From Clostridia bacterium (GTDB lineage Bacteria > Bacillota > Clostridia > Christensenellales > Aristaeellaceae), in assembly GCA_017443295.1 (NCBI GenBank), contig JAFSNT010000001.1, positions 1-32,759 of the forward strand: DNA of 32,759 bases, given 5' to 3'. Positions 1 to 9,561 of this stretch are shown piece after piece. The notes under the pieces are model-generated. The model saw nothing but the letters and a program-made list of their open reading frames with translations. It did not search any database and was not told where the DNA came from. Position 1 is the first letter of the stretch, and each line of letters begins with the position of its first letter. The translations under genes and the position numbers were made by a program.

Positions 1-41
1 CTTTATGGCTTTCTCGGAAGGGGGTCTGGGGGGAAGGCTTC

Positions 42-59
42 TCTCGTTTTACGATAAAA
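42..59 (+). repeat. Left copy of terminal inverted repeat
   Basis: TTTTACGATAAAA at 47-59 is the exact reverse complement of 29869-29881. The flanking TCTC at 42-45 is matched by GAGA at 29883-29886, with one mismatch between. It is read as the left attachment half-site of the putative element. Confidence 0.5.
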
Positions 60-66
60 ATAGCCT

Positions 67-76
67 CCCACGCTTA
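67..76 (+). repeat. CCCACGCTTA motif near left end
   Basis: The same ten bases occur at 28140-28149, and their reverse complement at 28211-28220, on both sides of the serine recombinase promoter. Here the motif lies 7 bases inside the putative left end. It may be a recombinase or repressor binding site shared by the end and the promoter. Confidence 0.4.
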
Positions 77-142
77 TAATACATGTTCATTATACCAAAG
101 TATCTCTTAAAAGAAAAGCATTGATTTGTGGAGGAAATAGGA

Positions 143-277
143 ATGGACATGTACTTTGCTCAGTTCAATATGGATACCGGATGTGTTGATGCATGGCTGA
201 TAGATGGGTCGATTGTTTCGATTAACTGTACCGCTGTGGAACGGGTAGAGGCTGATAATCTATATCAGCGTGAGTAA
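143..277 (+). pseudogene. Truncated DUF6061-like small protein
   Basis: A 44-residue ORF starts at ATG 143 behind a good ribosome binding site (GTGGAGGAAATAG, 128-140). The translation contains FNMDTGCVDAW, DGSIVSINC and AVERVEADNLYQRE, which match my recollection of the N-terminal half of DUF6061 proteins. Those are short proteins of unknown function common in Clostridia accessory DNA; they usually run about 80 residues and continue past the YQRSEL region. This ORF stops at that point, and an IS5-family remnant begins shortly after, so truncation by insertion and decay is likely. The family match is from memory. Confidence 0.4.
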
Positions 278-311
278 CTAGAATGTGTTTCTAAAAGTAT
301 ACCCGCCTGCA

Positions 312-558
312 TTATGCAAGAAGTATGCGAATACAGGCCAGATGGACAAAAGCCAGAAAACGGTCAGCGAGCTTATCATAGCGGGTAGCGACGCGGCGAA
401 ATTCTTTCAGTTTCAAGAAAAAGGTCTCTACCAAATGCCGTTCGGCACTGTGAAATCTTTTCTGTAAATGTCGGTCTTCCGTGATACGACCAAGATTGGA
501 TGGGGCTGAACGGCAGGTTCTGCCGTTCAGCTCTTGATAACAGTTCTACCAGAATCAT
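312..558 (-). pseudogene. IS5-family transposase C-terminal remnant
   Basis: The minus-strand frame ending at 312-314 (TAA) reads ...EDRHLQKRFHSAERHLVE, then TFFLKLKEFRRVATRYDKLA, then DRFLAFVHLACIRILLA. This is the characteristic C-terminus of IS5-family (IS427/IS1031 group) DDE transposases: the ERHLVExFFxKLKxFRRVATRYDK block holds the catalytic glutamate. About 75-80 residues survive. The reading frame meets a stop near 556, exactly where the left arm of a 28-bp palindrome begins, so the N-terminal two thirds with both catalytic aspartates are gone. It has no ATG and cannot encode a working transposase. Confidence 0.8.
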
Positions 559-628
559 CCAGATCTGTCAAGGGCGCCCGCGCAGCGGGCGTTCAGTTTA
601 CCCTTGACGGATCTGGATGATTCTGGTA
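547..628. repeat. 28-bp inverted repeat between two IS remnants
   Basis: Positions 547-574 and 601-628 are inverted copies of 28 bp with one mismatch. The 26-base centre carries its own GC hairpin (CGCCCGC/GCGGGCG). The right arm ends exactly at the stop codon of the IS256-type transposase. It is either the 3' end and terminator of that IS or a hybrid junction with the IS5 remnant. No poly-T tract is present on either side. Confidence 0.7.
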
Positions 629-1351
629 TCAGTCGGGCAGCCGACCGTCATACATAATGGCCAGTTCGCCGTAAACCTTACCCCAGTTGTGGATCGGCAT
701 TGTCCATTTCTTCGTAGCTTCAAACGTGGAAAGATAAAGTGCCTTCAGCAAGGCAGTGTCGCTGGGAAACACGCTGCGCTGGCTGTTCAGCCGACGGTAC
801 GTGGAATTCAGGCTTTCAATTGCATTGGTGGTGTAGATCACTGTCCGCACATCCTTGGAGAACTTGAAGATCGGGCTGACAGCGTCCCAGTTGTCGTACC
901 AGCGCTTCATGGCTCGGGGATATTTCTCCTGCCATTTCTCTGTGACTTCATCCAGCGCTTCCCGGCCTTCCTGCTCGGACGGCGCGTTGTAGATCATTTT
1001 CAGGTCATTGGCGAATGCCTTCCGGTCCTTGTCCGACACATATTTCAGCGTGTTGCGTACCTGGTGGACAATGCAGCGTTGGGATTCAGTCTGGGGATAC
1101 GCGGCGGCGATATACCCGTTCCGGGCGTCGTCGCTGTCGGAACGCTCGGACTTCTCATACCCCAGGTGCTCATCCATCTCTGCTTCCATCATTTCCTTGA
1201 TGGTGCCGCCTGACAGATCTTTCAGCGCTTCCTGTATGTCCGCGGCGCTTTCGATGTTGTATTCCTGCAGCAATCCCTGGATGATGTTCCGTTTCCCTTC
1301 CGTCATTGGTCCCGGTTTGTAATACAGTGCCATTTTCGTTGATATGACCAA
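629..1351 (-). pseudogene. IS256-family (Mutator-like) transposase, internally deleted
   Basis: The 240-residue product matches both ends of IS256-type transposases. The N-terminus shows EALKDLSGGTIKEMMEAEMD then EHLGYEKSERSDSDDARNGY. The C-terminal half shows SQRCIVHQVRNTLKYVSDKD, VRTVIYTTNAIESLNSTYRR and ATKKWTMPIHNWGK. Intact family members have about 400 residues. Here NGY is followed directly by IAAAYPQTE, so roughly 150 residues are missing, including the first two catalytic aspartates; the reading frame is kept across the junction. The C-terminal glutamate (NAIES) remains. The protein cannot catalyse transposition by itself. Possible starts are 1351, 1333 and 1303; none has a clear ribosome binding site. 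Confidence 0.85.
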
Positions 1352-1673
1352 AAATGCCCAGGATAAGATTATCCGCCGGGATGAATTGGGCCTATAACAG
1401 CAGGCTGCTCAAAGTGAATACGATTATATCCAACCACCATATTCAGCGCGAAAATTCGGAGAATCCGATGGCGAGGATGAAAAGTTTTGTTTCAATAAAT
1501 TCGGAGTAAAAAACATAAAATTACGGATAATTAATAGTAAAAATAAAGTAAATGGTAAAAAAGAGGCAAATACACACAAAAAATGCGTTTTTTACATTGA
1601 AAAACAATAGGGAAAATGTTTTAATATAAGTGAAACAGTGCTTGAATAATTCGAGGAAAGGGGAAAAGAACCT
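1352..1673. promoter_or_regulatory. Leader region of the glycan locus with a candidate promoter
   Basis: This AT-rich, non-coding stretch precedes the first sugar gene. A candidate promoter has TTGAAA at 1597-1602 and TTAATA/TAATAT at 1621-1627, with 18-19 bp spacing. Short related motifs recur upstream: AATTCGGAG twice (about 1455 and 1500), the first continuing into the dyad CGGAGAATCCG, and ATTACGGATAATT at about 1521. These could be operator sites, for instance for the ArsR-type regulator encoded at 16508. The ribosome binding site of the next gene (GAGGAAAGGGG) lies at 1653-1663. Confidence 0.35.
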
Positions 1674-4499
1674 GTGAAAAACAAAATGCGGTTTCAGCGG
1701 TACGCTTTTCTGCTGATCATTCTTCTGCTTTTATCCCTTTCCGGTGCGGCCCAGGCCGATGGGGGAATGGAAAACTATTCGGCTTATTTGGAAGCGTGGG
1801 GCGGAAAAGAACAGGTCACGGCGTCTTTTCCACTGTATACCTCGGAAGGAAAGGCGTTCAGCGAAGGGGCTTCTTTTACGTTTTCTTTTTCCGCCCCGCA
1901 GGATATGTTCGGCTATCCGGTTTTTACGTATCGCGTGACGGGAAACAACATTTTGGATAACGCTTATTCTCTGCTGCTGGATGGAGAAACGCCCTATCAG
2001 GAGTGCGGAGCGCTCAAGCTGGAAAGCCAATGGCTGATGAACGGCCCCTTTGAAAAAGACCGGTACGGCAACGAAGTGGTGAGCATGCCCATCAAGGACA
2101 CGGGCGTTCTTCAATGCCGGATGCTGGGCAAGGCCGGGCTTTACAGCCGGGGCATGGGATTATACCTGACGGCGGGAGAACATGAAATCACCCTCCTTTG
2201 CCGGGAAGGGCCCTTTGAACTGTACAGCGTCACCTTGGAAACGGATATTGTCCCCCAAGCGCAGGCAGCTCAGGGAAGCTTGGCTGGCAGCGGCATCATT
2301 ACGATTCAGGCCGAAAACGTGCCCGCCCGGAATAACCCCAACGTGCGGCCCGCGGCGGATTATGATCTTCGGCTGACCCCGTACAGCAATCAGGAAAAGG
2401 TGATCAATTATATTGAGGATATTTCCTATCACTACGCTCTGGACGTGCTGACCTATGATTTTTCCGTGGCGGAGGAAGGGTTTTATGGCCTGGCCCTGCG
2501 CCTGCGGCAGGCGGAGCTGGCCAATTTTCCGGTGTTCCGCACCTTCTATGTGGATGGGAAAATTCCTTCCCCAGCTTTTATGGACGCGGCGTTTTCCTAC
2601 TGCCTGAATTTTGAAAACCAAATGGTAAAGGATGAAAATGGGGAGCCCGCTCTTGTGTATCTGACGGCTGGCAACCATACCCTGACCATTCAAACCTCCC
2701 TGGATCCCGTCCGCCCCGCCGTGCTGCAATTGAACCGCATCTCGGATGAAATGGCGGCCCTGGCCCTGGATATTACCAAAATTACCGGCGGGAATACCGA
2801 TTTTTTCCGGGATTTCAGTCTGGCGGATTTTGATTTCCACATCGCGGAGGATTTGGCCCGATGGATTGGCGAATTGGAGGAGGTTCGTTCTTTCCTTCGC
2901 GGCGTGGCTGGAACAGAAGGAAGAATCGGGGCCCTGAGCAATCTGGATATGGCGATTGATACTTTGGAATTGCTTTCTCAAAAGCCCGATGATCTGCCTA
3001 AAAAACTGGGCCAGTTCAGTCAGGGCGCGTCCTCAGCCCGGTCCTTCCTGGTGAATATGACCGAAAGCCTGCAAAACAGCGGCATGGGCCTGGACAGCGT
3101 TCATTTTTATACCGATGCCGCTTTGCTGCCCCAAACCCCCAACGCGGGAGAACAGCTCAGCGCCGCCGCCCAGCGCTTTGGGGCGTCCTTTGGGGATCAG
3201 GGCTACGCCGCGGGTAACGAAATAGAAGAAGGCACCCTTCAGGTGTGGGTGAACCGGCCCCGGCAGTACCTGGAAATTTTGCAGCGCATGGCGGACACCT
3301 CCTTTACCCCCCAGACCGGCGTGAAGGTGGATTTTTCCATCATGCCGGATGAAAGCAAGCTGGTGCTGGCCAACGCCTCCGGCAGCGCGCCGGATGTGGC
3401 CCTGGGGGTATCCTCGGGCCGTACCTACGATCTGGCGGTGCGCGGGGCGCTGAAAAACTTGCGGGACTATGCGAATTTAAACGAAGTGGGCCGCTGGTTC
3501 CCCGCGGGGCTGCTGATTCCCGGGGTGTGCGACGAGGGCCTGTATGCCCTGCCGGAAACCTTCAATTTCTATGTACTGTTTTACCGCAAGGACATTTTGG
3601 AAAACATCGGCGTTTCCGTACCGGACAGCTATGAGGATGTGCTCGCCCTGCTGCCCACCCTGCATCGGTTTGGCCTGAATTACAACAATTTCGTGGCCAA
3701 CGTGATCGGCTACAAGAGCTTTTCCATCACCACGCCCTTCCTTTTCCAGGCGGGGGGCAGGCTGTACGAAAACGGAAACATCCATATCCTGCTGGACGAA
3801 CCGGAGGCGATCCGGGGCCTGCAAACCCTGACGGACAGCTTCATCATCTACGATATGGATTATGAAATCAATTCCTTTTATCAATCCTTCCGGGACGGAA
3901 CCCTGCCCATCGGCACGGCCAATTACGCCATGTACAATCTGCTTATGAACGCGGCGCCGGAGCTAAGTGACCGCTGGGGCATTGCCCTGTACCCTGGGCT
4001 TACGGATGAAAACGGCGCTGTGCAGCGCTGGACCAGCGGGGCGGAGCAAAGCTGTTTCATCTTTTCCTCCACGAAAATGGAAGCGGAAGCCTGGCAGTTT
4101 TTGACCTGGTGGATGAGCGAGGAAATCCAGACGGAGTTTGCCTTCACCCTCCAATCCACCTTGGGCAACGAATATTTGTGGAACAGCGCTAATACGGCGG
4201 CGTTTGCCAATTCTCCCTGGCCCACGGAGCACAAGAAAATCATTGCCGAGCAAATGCAGTGGATCCTGGAAGCGCCCCGGGTGCCTGGCAGCTACATGGT
4301 GGAGCGGGAAATATCCAACGCCATCAACGCGGTTTGCCTGGAGGGCAAAAATCTGCGGGAAGCCCTGGATGAAGCGATGAAGCGCATCGACCGGGAAGTG
4401 GAAAGGAAGCTGGAGGAATTCGGGCGCATGGAAAACGGGCGCTTGACCGCCCCCTTCCTGGCTCCCGATCTGGACACGGTAAAGGAGTGGCTGCAATGA
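1674..4499 (+). CDS. Large extracellular solute-binding protein (family 1) with N-terminal extension
   Basis: The 941-residue product is about twice the length of a normal sugar-binding protein. Residues 1-28 form a signal peptide ending in GAAQA, without a lipobox cysteine. Residues about 30-360 look like two beta-rich, CBM-like modules, followed by a helical linker (about 365-490). A family 1 solute-binding domain covers about 525-900, with typical blocks such as [29 protein letters not shown] and [14 protein letters not shown]. It should capture an oligosaccharide for the permeases downstream. The GTG start at 1674 is chosen for its spacing to GAGGAAAGGGG; ATG 1686 is an alternative. The stop overlaps the next ATG by four bases (ATGA). 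Ligand unknown. Confidence 0.85.
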   Translation: MKNKMRFQRYAFLLIILLLLSLSGAAQADGGMENYSAYLEAWGGKEQVTASFPLYTSEGKAFSEGASFTFSFSAPQDMFGYPVFTYRVTGNNILDNAYSLLLDGETPYQECGALKLESQWLMNGPFEKDRYGNEVVSMPIKDTGVLQCRMLGKAGLYSRGMGLYLTAGEHEITLLCREGPFELYSVTLETDIVPQAQAAQGSLAGSGIITIQAENVPARNNPNVRPAADYDLRLTPYSNQEKVINYIEDISYHYALDVLTYDFSVAEEGFYGLALRLRQAELANFPVFRTFYVDGKIPSPAFMDAAFSYCLNFENQMVKDENGEPALVYLTAGNHTLTIQTSLDPVRPAVLQLNRISDEMAALALDITKITGGNTDFFRDFSLADFDFHIAEDLARWIGELEEVRSFLRGVAGTEGRIGALSNLDMAIDTLELLSQKPDDLPKKLGQFSQGASSARSFLVNMTESLQNSGMGLDSVHFYTDAALLPQTPNAGEQLSAAAQRFGASFGDQGYAAGNEIEEGTLQVWVNRPRQYLEILQRMADTSFTPQTGVKVDFSIMPDESKLVLANASGSAPDVALGVSSGRTYDLAVRGALKNLRDYANLNEVGRWFPAGLLIPGVCDEGLYALPETFNFYVLFYRKDILENIGVSVPDSYEDVLALLPTLHRFGLNYNNFVANVIGYKSFSITTPFLFQAGGRLYENGNIHILLDEPEAIRGLQTLTDSFIIYDMDYEINSFYQSFRDGTLPIGTANYAMYNLLMNAAPELSDRWGIALYPGLTDENGAVQRWTSGAEQSCFIFSSTKMEAEAWQFLTWWMSEEIQTEFAFTLQSTLGNEYLWNSANTAAFANSPWPTEHKKIIAEQMQWILEAPRVPGSYMVEREISNAINAVCLEGKNLREALDEAMKRIDREVERKLEEFGRMENGRLTAPFLAPDLDTVKEWLQ

Positions 4500-5413
4500 T
4501 GAAAACAAAGCCCTTGGCCGCTCCCGCGCGGCGTCCCCAAAGCATCCGGGCTGCCTATGCGTTCATCGCCCCGTATGCGCTTTTATTCTCCCTGTTCATC
4601 GTGATCCCGGTGGCGATTGCTATTGGCCTGTCCTTTACCAACTTCAACACCATCCAAATGCCCTCCTTCGTGGGCTTCATGAATTATGTGAATCTGCTCA
4701 CCCGGGACGCCATTTTCATGCAGTACGTGCTGCCCAACACCATTCTGTTCGCGGTGATCGTGGGGCCGGGGGGCTATGTGCTCAGCTTTTTTCTGGCCTG
4801 GTGCTTAAGCCAGATTTCCAAGGGCCCCCGCACGGTGCTGGCGCTGCTTTTGTACAGCCCCTCCATGACCAGCGGCGTGGCCATGACGGTGGTATGGCGC
4901 ATCCTGTTCAGCGGCGACGAGCGGGGCTATCTGAACGCGCTGCTTTTGAATCTGGGCTGGATCAGCGAGCCCATCGCGTTTTTGCAGTCCTCCGAATATC
5001 TGATGCCCGTCATGATCGTGGTGGCCCTGTGGAGCAGTATGGGGGTGGGGTTCCTGGCCATGCTGGCGGGCATGATGAACATTGATGAAAGTATGTACGA
5101 GGCGGGTTCCATCGACGGCATCCGAAACCGGCTGCAGGAAGTATTCTATATCACCATTCCCCTCATGAAGCCCCAAATGCTTTTTGGTATGGTGATGGCG
5201 GTGGTGAACACCTTCCAGGTGGGCTACATCGGCGTCAGCCTGTCCGGGGCCAATCCCACGCCCCAGTACGCGGGCCAGTTGATCGTGAACCTCATCGAGG
5301 ATTACGGCTTTATCCGCTATGAAATGGGCTACGCCTCCGCGGCCTCCGTGGTGCTGCTGATTTTGATTTACGTGATCACCAAGCAGTCCGGCAAAATGTT
5401 CAAGGAAGACTGA
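4496..5413 (+). CDS. Sugar ABC transporter permease, MalF type
   Basis: This roughly 305-residue inner membrane protein has six predicted helices, the first at about residues 22-44. The ABC permease EAA loop reads [20 protein letters not shown] near residue 200; this is the contact point for the transport ATPase. The ATG at 4496 overlaps the upstream stop and lies 8 bases after AAAGGAG (4481-4487). An upstream GTG at 4487 overlaps that ribosome binding site and is rejected. It probably pairs with the upstream large binding protein. Its MalG-type partner could be the permease at 13292 or the one at 10511. No ATPase gene is present. Confidence 0.9.
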   Translation: MMKTKPLAAPARRPQSIRAAYAFIAPYALLFSLFIVIPVAIAIGLSFTNFNTIQMPSFVGFMNYVNLLTRDAIFMQYVLPNTILFAVIVGPGGYVLSFFLAWCLSQISKGPRTVLALLLYSPSMTSGVAMTVVWRILFSGDERGYLNALLLNLGWISEPIAFLQSSEYLMPVMIVVALWSSMGVGFLAMLAGMMNIDESMYEAGSIDGIRNRLQEVFYITIPLMKPQMLFGMVMAVVNTFQVGYIGVSLSGANPTPQYAGQLIVNLIEDYGFIRYEMGYASAASVVLLILIYVITKQSGKMFKED

Positions 5414-5429
5414 GAAAGGAGAAGGCTGC

Positions 5430-7454
5430 ATGAAAAGAATGCTTCTGCTTTGGGCGGCCCTCATCTGCCTTCTTCTTTCGCCCTTTCAGGCGCTGGCGGA
5501 TGAAGCGCCGTATTATACCCTCACCGAAACCTACGACGGGAAGCGGGTGTATTCCCAGAACGGCTATCTGCCGGAAAAAACCTATTACGAATTTGACGAA
5601 AAAGCCCTGAAACGCCCGGCGGACCTGTTTGTGGATGGGGGCACCCTGTATATTTCCGACGAGGGCAACAAGCGGGTGATCCAATGCACCCTGGATGGCG
5701 AACTGATCCGGGTGATCGGGGATAAAAAGCTGTTTTCCACCCCCGCTGGGATCTATGCCCGGAACGGGAAGCTGTATGTGTGCGACAGCAAGGAAGATGC
5801 CGTATTTGTGTTTGATACGGATTCCGGCGAATTGCTGCTGACCTTAACGCATCCCGGCACCGCCCTGTACGGCCAGAAGAACGCCTTCCGCCCCCTGAAA
5901 ATCGCGGTGGACGAGGCGGGCGGCATGTACGTGATCAGCAAGGGCAACACCAACGGCATCGCCCAGTTCAGCGCGGATGGCGCCTTCCTGGGGTACTTTG
6001 GGGCCAACAGCACGGAAATTTCCTTAGAGGAAAAAATCAAGCGCCTCACCTATACCCAGGAGCAATTGAATATGCTCAAAAAGAACGTGCCTTCCACCCC
6101 CACCTCCCTGGCCATGGATGCGCGGGGCCTGGTGTACACAGTGACCACCGGTTCGGAAACGGTGAAGCGCCTGAGCATGAGCGGGCTCAACATCATGCCC
6201 GCCGTGTCCTGGGGCTTCCAGAACGCCGTGGATATTGCGGTGAGCAAGGAAGAAACCGTTTTTGTGGTGAATGAGCTGGGCTCTATCATGGAATATACCC
6301 GGGATGGGCGGGTGCTGTTCTATTTCGGCGGCGAGGATTTGGACCGCACCCGCATCGGCCTGTTCGTGTCCACCGTGGCCATCGACGTGGACGATGAAGG
6401 CAGGCTTTATGTGCTGGACCGGGACAAGGCCCTGGTGCAGCGCTTTGAAATCACCGAATACGCGTCCTTGGTGCATGAAGCTTTGGCGCTTTATCAGGAA
6501 GGGCTGTATGCCCCTAGCCAGGAACCCTGGGAAAAAGTGATACGCCTGAACAGCATGTTCGATTATGCCCAGATGGGCCTGGGCAAGGCCTATTACAAGC
6601 TGGAACGTTATGACGACGCCCTGAAAGCCTTCCGCCTGGGCGGCGATAAGGCCGGCTACAGCGACGCTTACTGGGAAGTGCGCAACGCCTGGGCCCAGCA
6701 AAATATCCTGTGGCTGATTTTCGGCATTGCCGGGTTGATCCTTCTTCGGAAATTATGGAAGGTGTTGAAAACCAAATGGCGGCCCGCGGCATGTTTTTCC
6801 CAGGCCGTCGGGCGGGGAATGGATCAAAAGCTTCTCCGGGAAATCCGCTTTATGGGCTATTTTCCCCGAAATCCGGCGGACGCCTATTATGGCGTGCGGT
6901 TTGAAAACAAGGTGTCCGTGCTGTCCGCATCCATTCTGTACGGGGCCATGTTCCTGATTTTCCTGGTGAACAAATACGCCTGCGGCTTCCTGTTCAAGAG
7001 CGTGCAGGACGGGCACTACGAAATCATGAACGACGTGGTGCTGGTGATCGGAGGCCTGCTGCTGTTCCTGGTTTCCTGCAACCTGATCTGCTCCATCCGG
7101 GACGGGGAGGGCACCTTCAAGCAGATGTACTGTGGCCTGGCCTACGCCCTCACTCCCTACATCGTGCTTACCCCCATCGTGTTCGGCCTGTCCTTCGTGC
7201 TTACCTATAACGAGGCTTTCATCATCACATTGCTGAACATCATTTCCCTGGCCGGCTGCTTCATCCTGATCGTGATGATGGTGAAAACATTGCAAAACTA
7301 TTCCTTCCGGGAAACCATCGTGACGCTGCTGCTTTCCCTGTTCACCATGCTCATGATCGTGATTGCCCTGGTGATTGCGGCGGCACTGATCGCTCAATTG
7401 TGGGAATTCCTTTCCGGCGTTTGGAAGGAGGCGAGATTCTATTATGAAAGCTAA
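5430..7454 (+). CDS. Membrane protein with NHL-type propeller, TPR-like region and Yip1-like domain
   Basis: The 674-residue protein has several parts in order. A signal peptide (1-23, ending QALA) is followed by an NHL-type beta-propeller (about 60-345) with repeated blades such as PADLFVDGGTLYISDEGNKR and IDVDDEGRLYVLDRDKALVQ. A TPR-like helical pair (about 350-410, AQMGLGKAYYKLERYDDALK) precedes a transmembrane helix (about 426-445). A C-terminal Yip1-like multi-helix domain occupies about 490-670. The propeller and TPR should lie outside the membrane. Such genes occur beside DUF5696 and sugar ABC genes in Firmicutes (from memory), but their function is unknown. A scaffold or glycan sensor beside the transporter is my inference. 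It overlaps the next gene by 11 bases. Confidence 0.75.
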   Translation: MKRMLLLWAALICLLLSPFQALADEAPYYTLTETYDGKRVYSQNGYLPEKTYYEFDEKALKRPADLFVDGGTLYISDEGNKRVIQCTLDGELIRVIGDKKLFSTPAGIYARNGKLYVCDSKEDAVFVFDTDSGELLLTLTHPGTALYGQKNAFRPLKIAVDEAGGMYVISKGNTNGIAQFSADGAFLGYFGANSTEISLEEKIKRLTYTQEQLNMLKKNVPSTPTSLAMDARGLVYTVTTGSETVKRLSMSGLNIMPAVSWGFQNAVDIAVSKEETVFVVNELGSIMEYTRDGRVLFYFGGEDLDRTRIGLFVSTVAIDVDDEGRLYVLDRDKALVQRFEITEYASLVHEALALYQEGLYAPSQEPWEKVIRLNSMFDYAQMGLGKAYYKLERYDDALKAFRLGGDKAGYSDAYWEVRNAWAQQNILWLIFGIAGLILLRKLWKVLKTKWRPAACFSQAVGRGMDQKLLREIRFMGYFPRNPADAYYGVRFENKVSVLSASILYGAMFLIFLVNKYACGFLFKSVQDGHYEIMNDVVLVIGGLLLFLVSCNLICSIRDGEGTFKQMYCGLAYALTPYIVLTPIVFGLSFVLTYNEAFIITLLNIISLAGCFILIVMMVKTLQNYSFRETIVTLLLSLFTMLMIVIALVIAAALIAQLWEFLSGVWKEARFYYES

Positions 7455-9561
7455 AGGATTTTGCCTGCTGCTGCTTTTGCTGCTTCTGCCCTGCATCGGC
7501 ATGGCGGAAACCTATACGGTGGAAAATGAAGGCTATGCTTTGACCATAGACGGTGAAACCATGGCGCTGACGATGCTTGATAAGGCCAGCGGCAAGCTGT
7601 ATGCCAGCGGGGCAGACCCGGACAGCGTGTCCGGCAACGCCGCCTGGAAGGGCTTCCTGTCCTCCTCCTTCAGCATTGATTACGTGTCCGGCACCAGCAC
7701 TTCGGCCCAGCGGGCGGACGTGCGCACGGGAGAAGCGCAGCTTGCTATGGAAAAGCTGGAGAACGGCGCGGATTTCACGGTGGATTTTCCTTCCCTCGGT
7801 CAAAAAATGAAGGTAGAAATCCGGCTGGAGGCAGACGGGCTGTCCATTTTGGTGCCGGGGGACGCCATTCAGGAATACGGCGAAACCCAGCTTTGTGGCC
7901 TGTACCTGCTTCCCTGCTTCGGCGCGGCGCGCCTGAATGAGCAGGCGGGCTATATGCTGATCCCGGAGGCGGCGGGAGCCATCATCGCCTTTTCCGATGG
8001 CAAGGGAATGGGCAACACGCCTTATATCAAGCGGATTTACGGGGCCAACGTGGGGGTGGACCGGAGCACATCTTCCCGCCTGAACCGCCCCGCGGAGGAA
8101 ATCACCCTGCCGATTTACGGCATGGCCTATTCCGAGGAAGGCGCGGCTTTCCTGGCCGTGGCGGAAATGGGGGAGGAAGCCGCGGAAATGCTGGCCTATC
8201 CCGGCGGCGTGATCACGGAATACAATTGGGCGGCGGTTCACTTCATCCTGCGGGAATCCTATATTCGCCAAACCACCCGCACCATGGGCCTGCCCGCCCG
8301 GGAAACCAATGCCTATTGCCGGGATATGAAGGTGCGCTTCTATTTCCTGCAAGGGGAGGAAGCCAGCTACGCCGGCATGGCCCGGAAGTACCGGCAGGTA
8401 CTGGAAGCTCAAAACGCCCTGCAAAACGCCGATACCTCCTACCGCCCCCGGTTGGATTTCCTGGGCGCGGAAACGGAAAAGTTTCTGTTGTGGGATCAAT
8501 TGGTGCCTATGACCACGGTAAACCAGGCGAGGGAAATTTTACAGGACGCTTTGAGCCGGGGCCTGACGCCGCCCCTGATCAATTACCGGGGCTGGCAAAG
8601 CGGAGGGCTTTCCAAAAACTATGGCAGCGGGGCTGTGGGGCTGGAAGGCAAGCTGGGCAGCATGAAGGATTTGGCGGCCCTGCGGAATGAAACTCAAGCC
8701 GCGGGCGGAGCGTTTTTTCTGGAAACCGATCCCGTGCTGGCGAACCCGGGCCGCATGTACAATATGCGCCTGGACATCGTGCGCTCCATCGGCCAAACGG
8801 TGGCGGAAATCCCCACGGGGAAGGAATTGTACCCTTCCATGTATTACCTAACGCCCCGGCGCACGGCGGAAATCCTGGCAGATTACCAAAAGACCCATCA
8901 AACCGATTTTTCCGGCGTTACGCTGGCAACGCTGTCCAATACGCTGTTTTCCTACTATTCCGCCGGAAGGAACTATACCCGGGGCGAGGCGCTGGAAAGC
9001 GCACGGGAAGCGATGGGGCGGCTTGGAGATATGAAGCTGGCCCTGAAAAATCCCCTGGCGGCTTACTATCCTTACATGGCGGCATATCTGGATCTGCCCC
9101 TGAACTGCACCAGCTATTCCTTCATCACCGCCGAGGTGCCCTTCCTGCCCCTGGTACTCAGCGGCCATGTGCCCTGCTTCGGCAATTACAACAATTTTGA
9201 TTCCAACCAGCAGCGGCAGCTGCTCAAGCTGATCGAATACGGCGCGAACCCCTCCTTCCTGATCACGGCGGAGGAAGTGCAAAAGCTGATGAATACCAAT
9301 TCCTCCGACGTGTTCACTGCCCAGTGGGATGTCATGGCCGATACGGTACTCAAAACGGATGAGGAAATCCGAGCCCTCCGCGCACAGATCGGAGATCGGG
9401 TGATGACGGATCACACCTTGCTTTCGCCGGGCGTGGCCCAGGTGCGCTATGGTGATGATGTTTTCCTGCTGGTGAATTACGGCGATCAGCCCTGCACGGT
9501 GAACGGAACGCAGGTGGAGCCCCTGAGCTATGCTTTGGTGAAAGGGGGCGGGGCGGAATGA
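7444..9561 (+). CDS. Secreted DUF5696-like protein, possible glycoside hydrolase fold
   Basis: The 705-residue product has a signal peptide (1-21, ending GMA). An N-terminal beta-rich domain (about 25-300) resembles galactose-mutarotase-like domains preceding glycosidase barrels. The C-terminal part (about 330-690) alternates strands and helices, for example GLTPPLINYRGWQSGGLSKN and FFLETDPVLAN, as in a TIM barrel. From memory it matches DUF5696, a family found with sugar ABC genes in Paenibacillus and Clostridia. No enzymatic activity is established for it, and I cannot assign catalytic residues. The ATG follows GGAGG at about 7426-7430. The gene overlaps its neighbours on both sides, so translation is likely coupled. 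Confidence 0.7.
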   Translation: MKAKGFCLLLLLLLLPCIGMAETYTVENEGYALTIDGETMALTMLDKASGKLYASGADPDSVSGNAAWKGFLSSSFSIDYVSGTSTSAQRADVRTGEAQLAMEKLENGADFTVDFPSLGQKMKVEIRLEADGLSILVPGDAIQEYGETQLCGLYLLPCFGAARLNEQAGYMLIPEAAGAIIAFSDGKGMGNTPYIKRIYGANVGVDRSTSSRLNRPAEEITLPIYGMAYSEEGAAFLAVAEMGEEAAEMLAYPGGVITEYNWAAVHFILRESYIRQTTRTMGLPARETNAYCRDMKVRFYFLQGEEASYAGMARKYRQVLEAQNALQNADTSYRPRLDFLGAETEKFLLWDQLVPMTTVNQAREILQDALSRGLTPPLINYRGWQSGGLSKNYGSGAVGLEGKLGSMKDLAALRNETQAAGGAFFLETDPVLANPGRMYNMRLDIVRSIGQTVAEIPTGKELYPSMYYLTPRRTAEILADYQKTHQTDFSGVTLATLSNTLFSYYSAGRNYTRGEALESAREAMGRLGDMKLALKNPLAAYYPYMAAYLDLPLNCTSYSFITAEVPFLPLVLSGHVPCFGNYNNFDSNQQRQLLKLIEYGANPSFLITAEEVQKLMNTNSSDVFTAQWDVMADTVLKTDEEIRALRAQIGDRVMTDHTLLSPGVAQVRYGDDVFLLVNYGDQPCTVNGTQVEPLSYALVKGGGAE

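Noticed and set aside
1-41. Terminator of a gene left of the window
   Set aside because: The G-rich stretch does not form a convincing stem followed by a T-tract on either strand.
376-558. 60-residue ATG frame on the minus strand
   Set aside because: It lies in another frame of the IS5 transposase remnant, whose true frame (ending at 312) shows the family motif.
2160-2981. 273-residue minus-strand frame
   Set aside because: Antisense to the large binding-protein gene, without ribosome binding site or family features.
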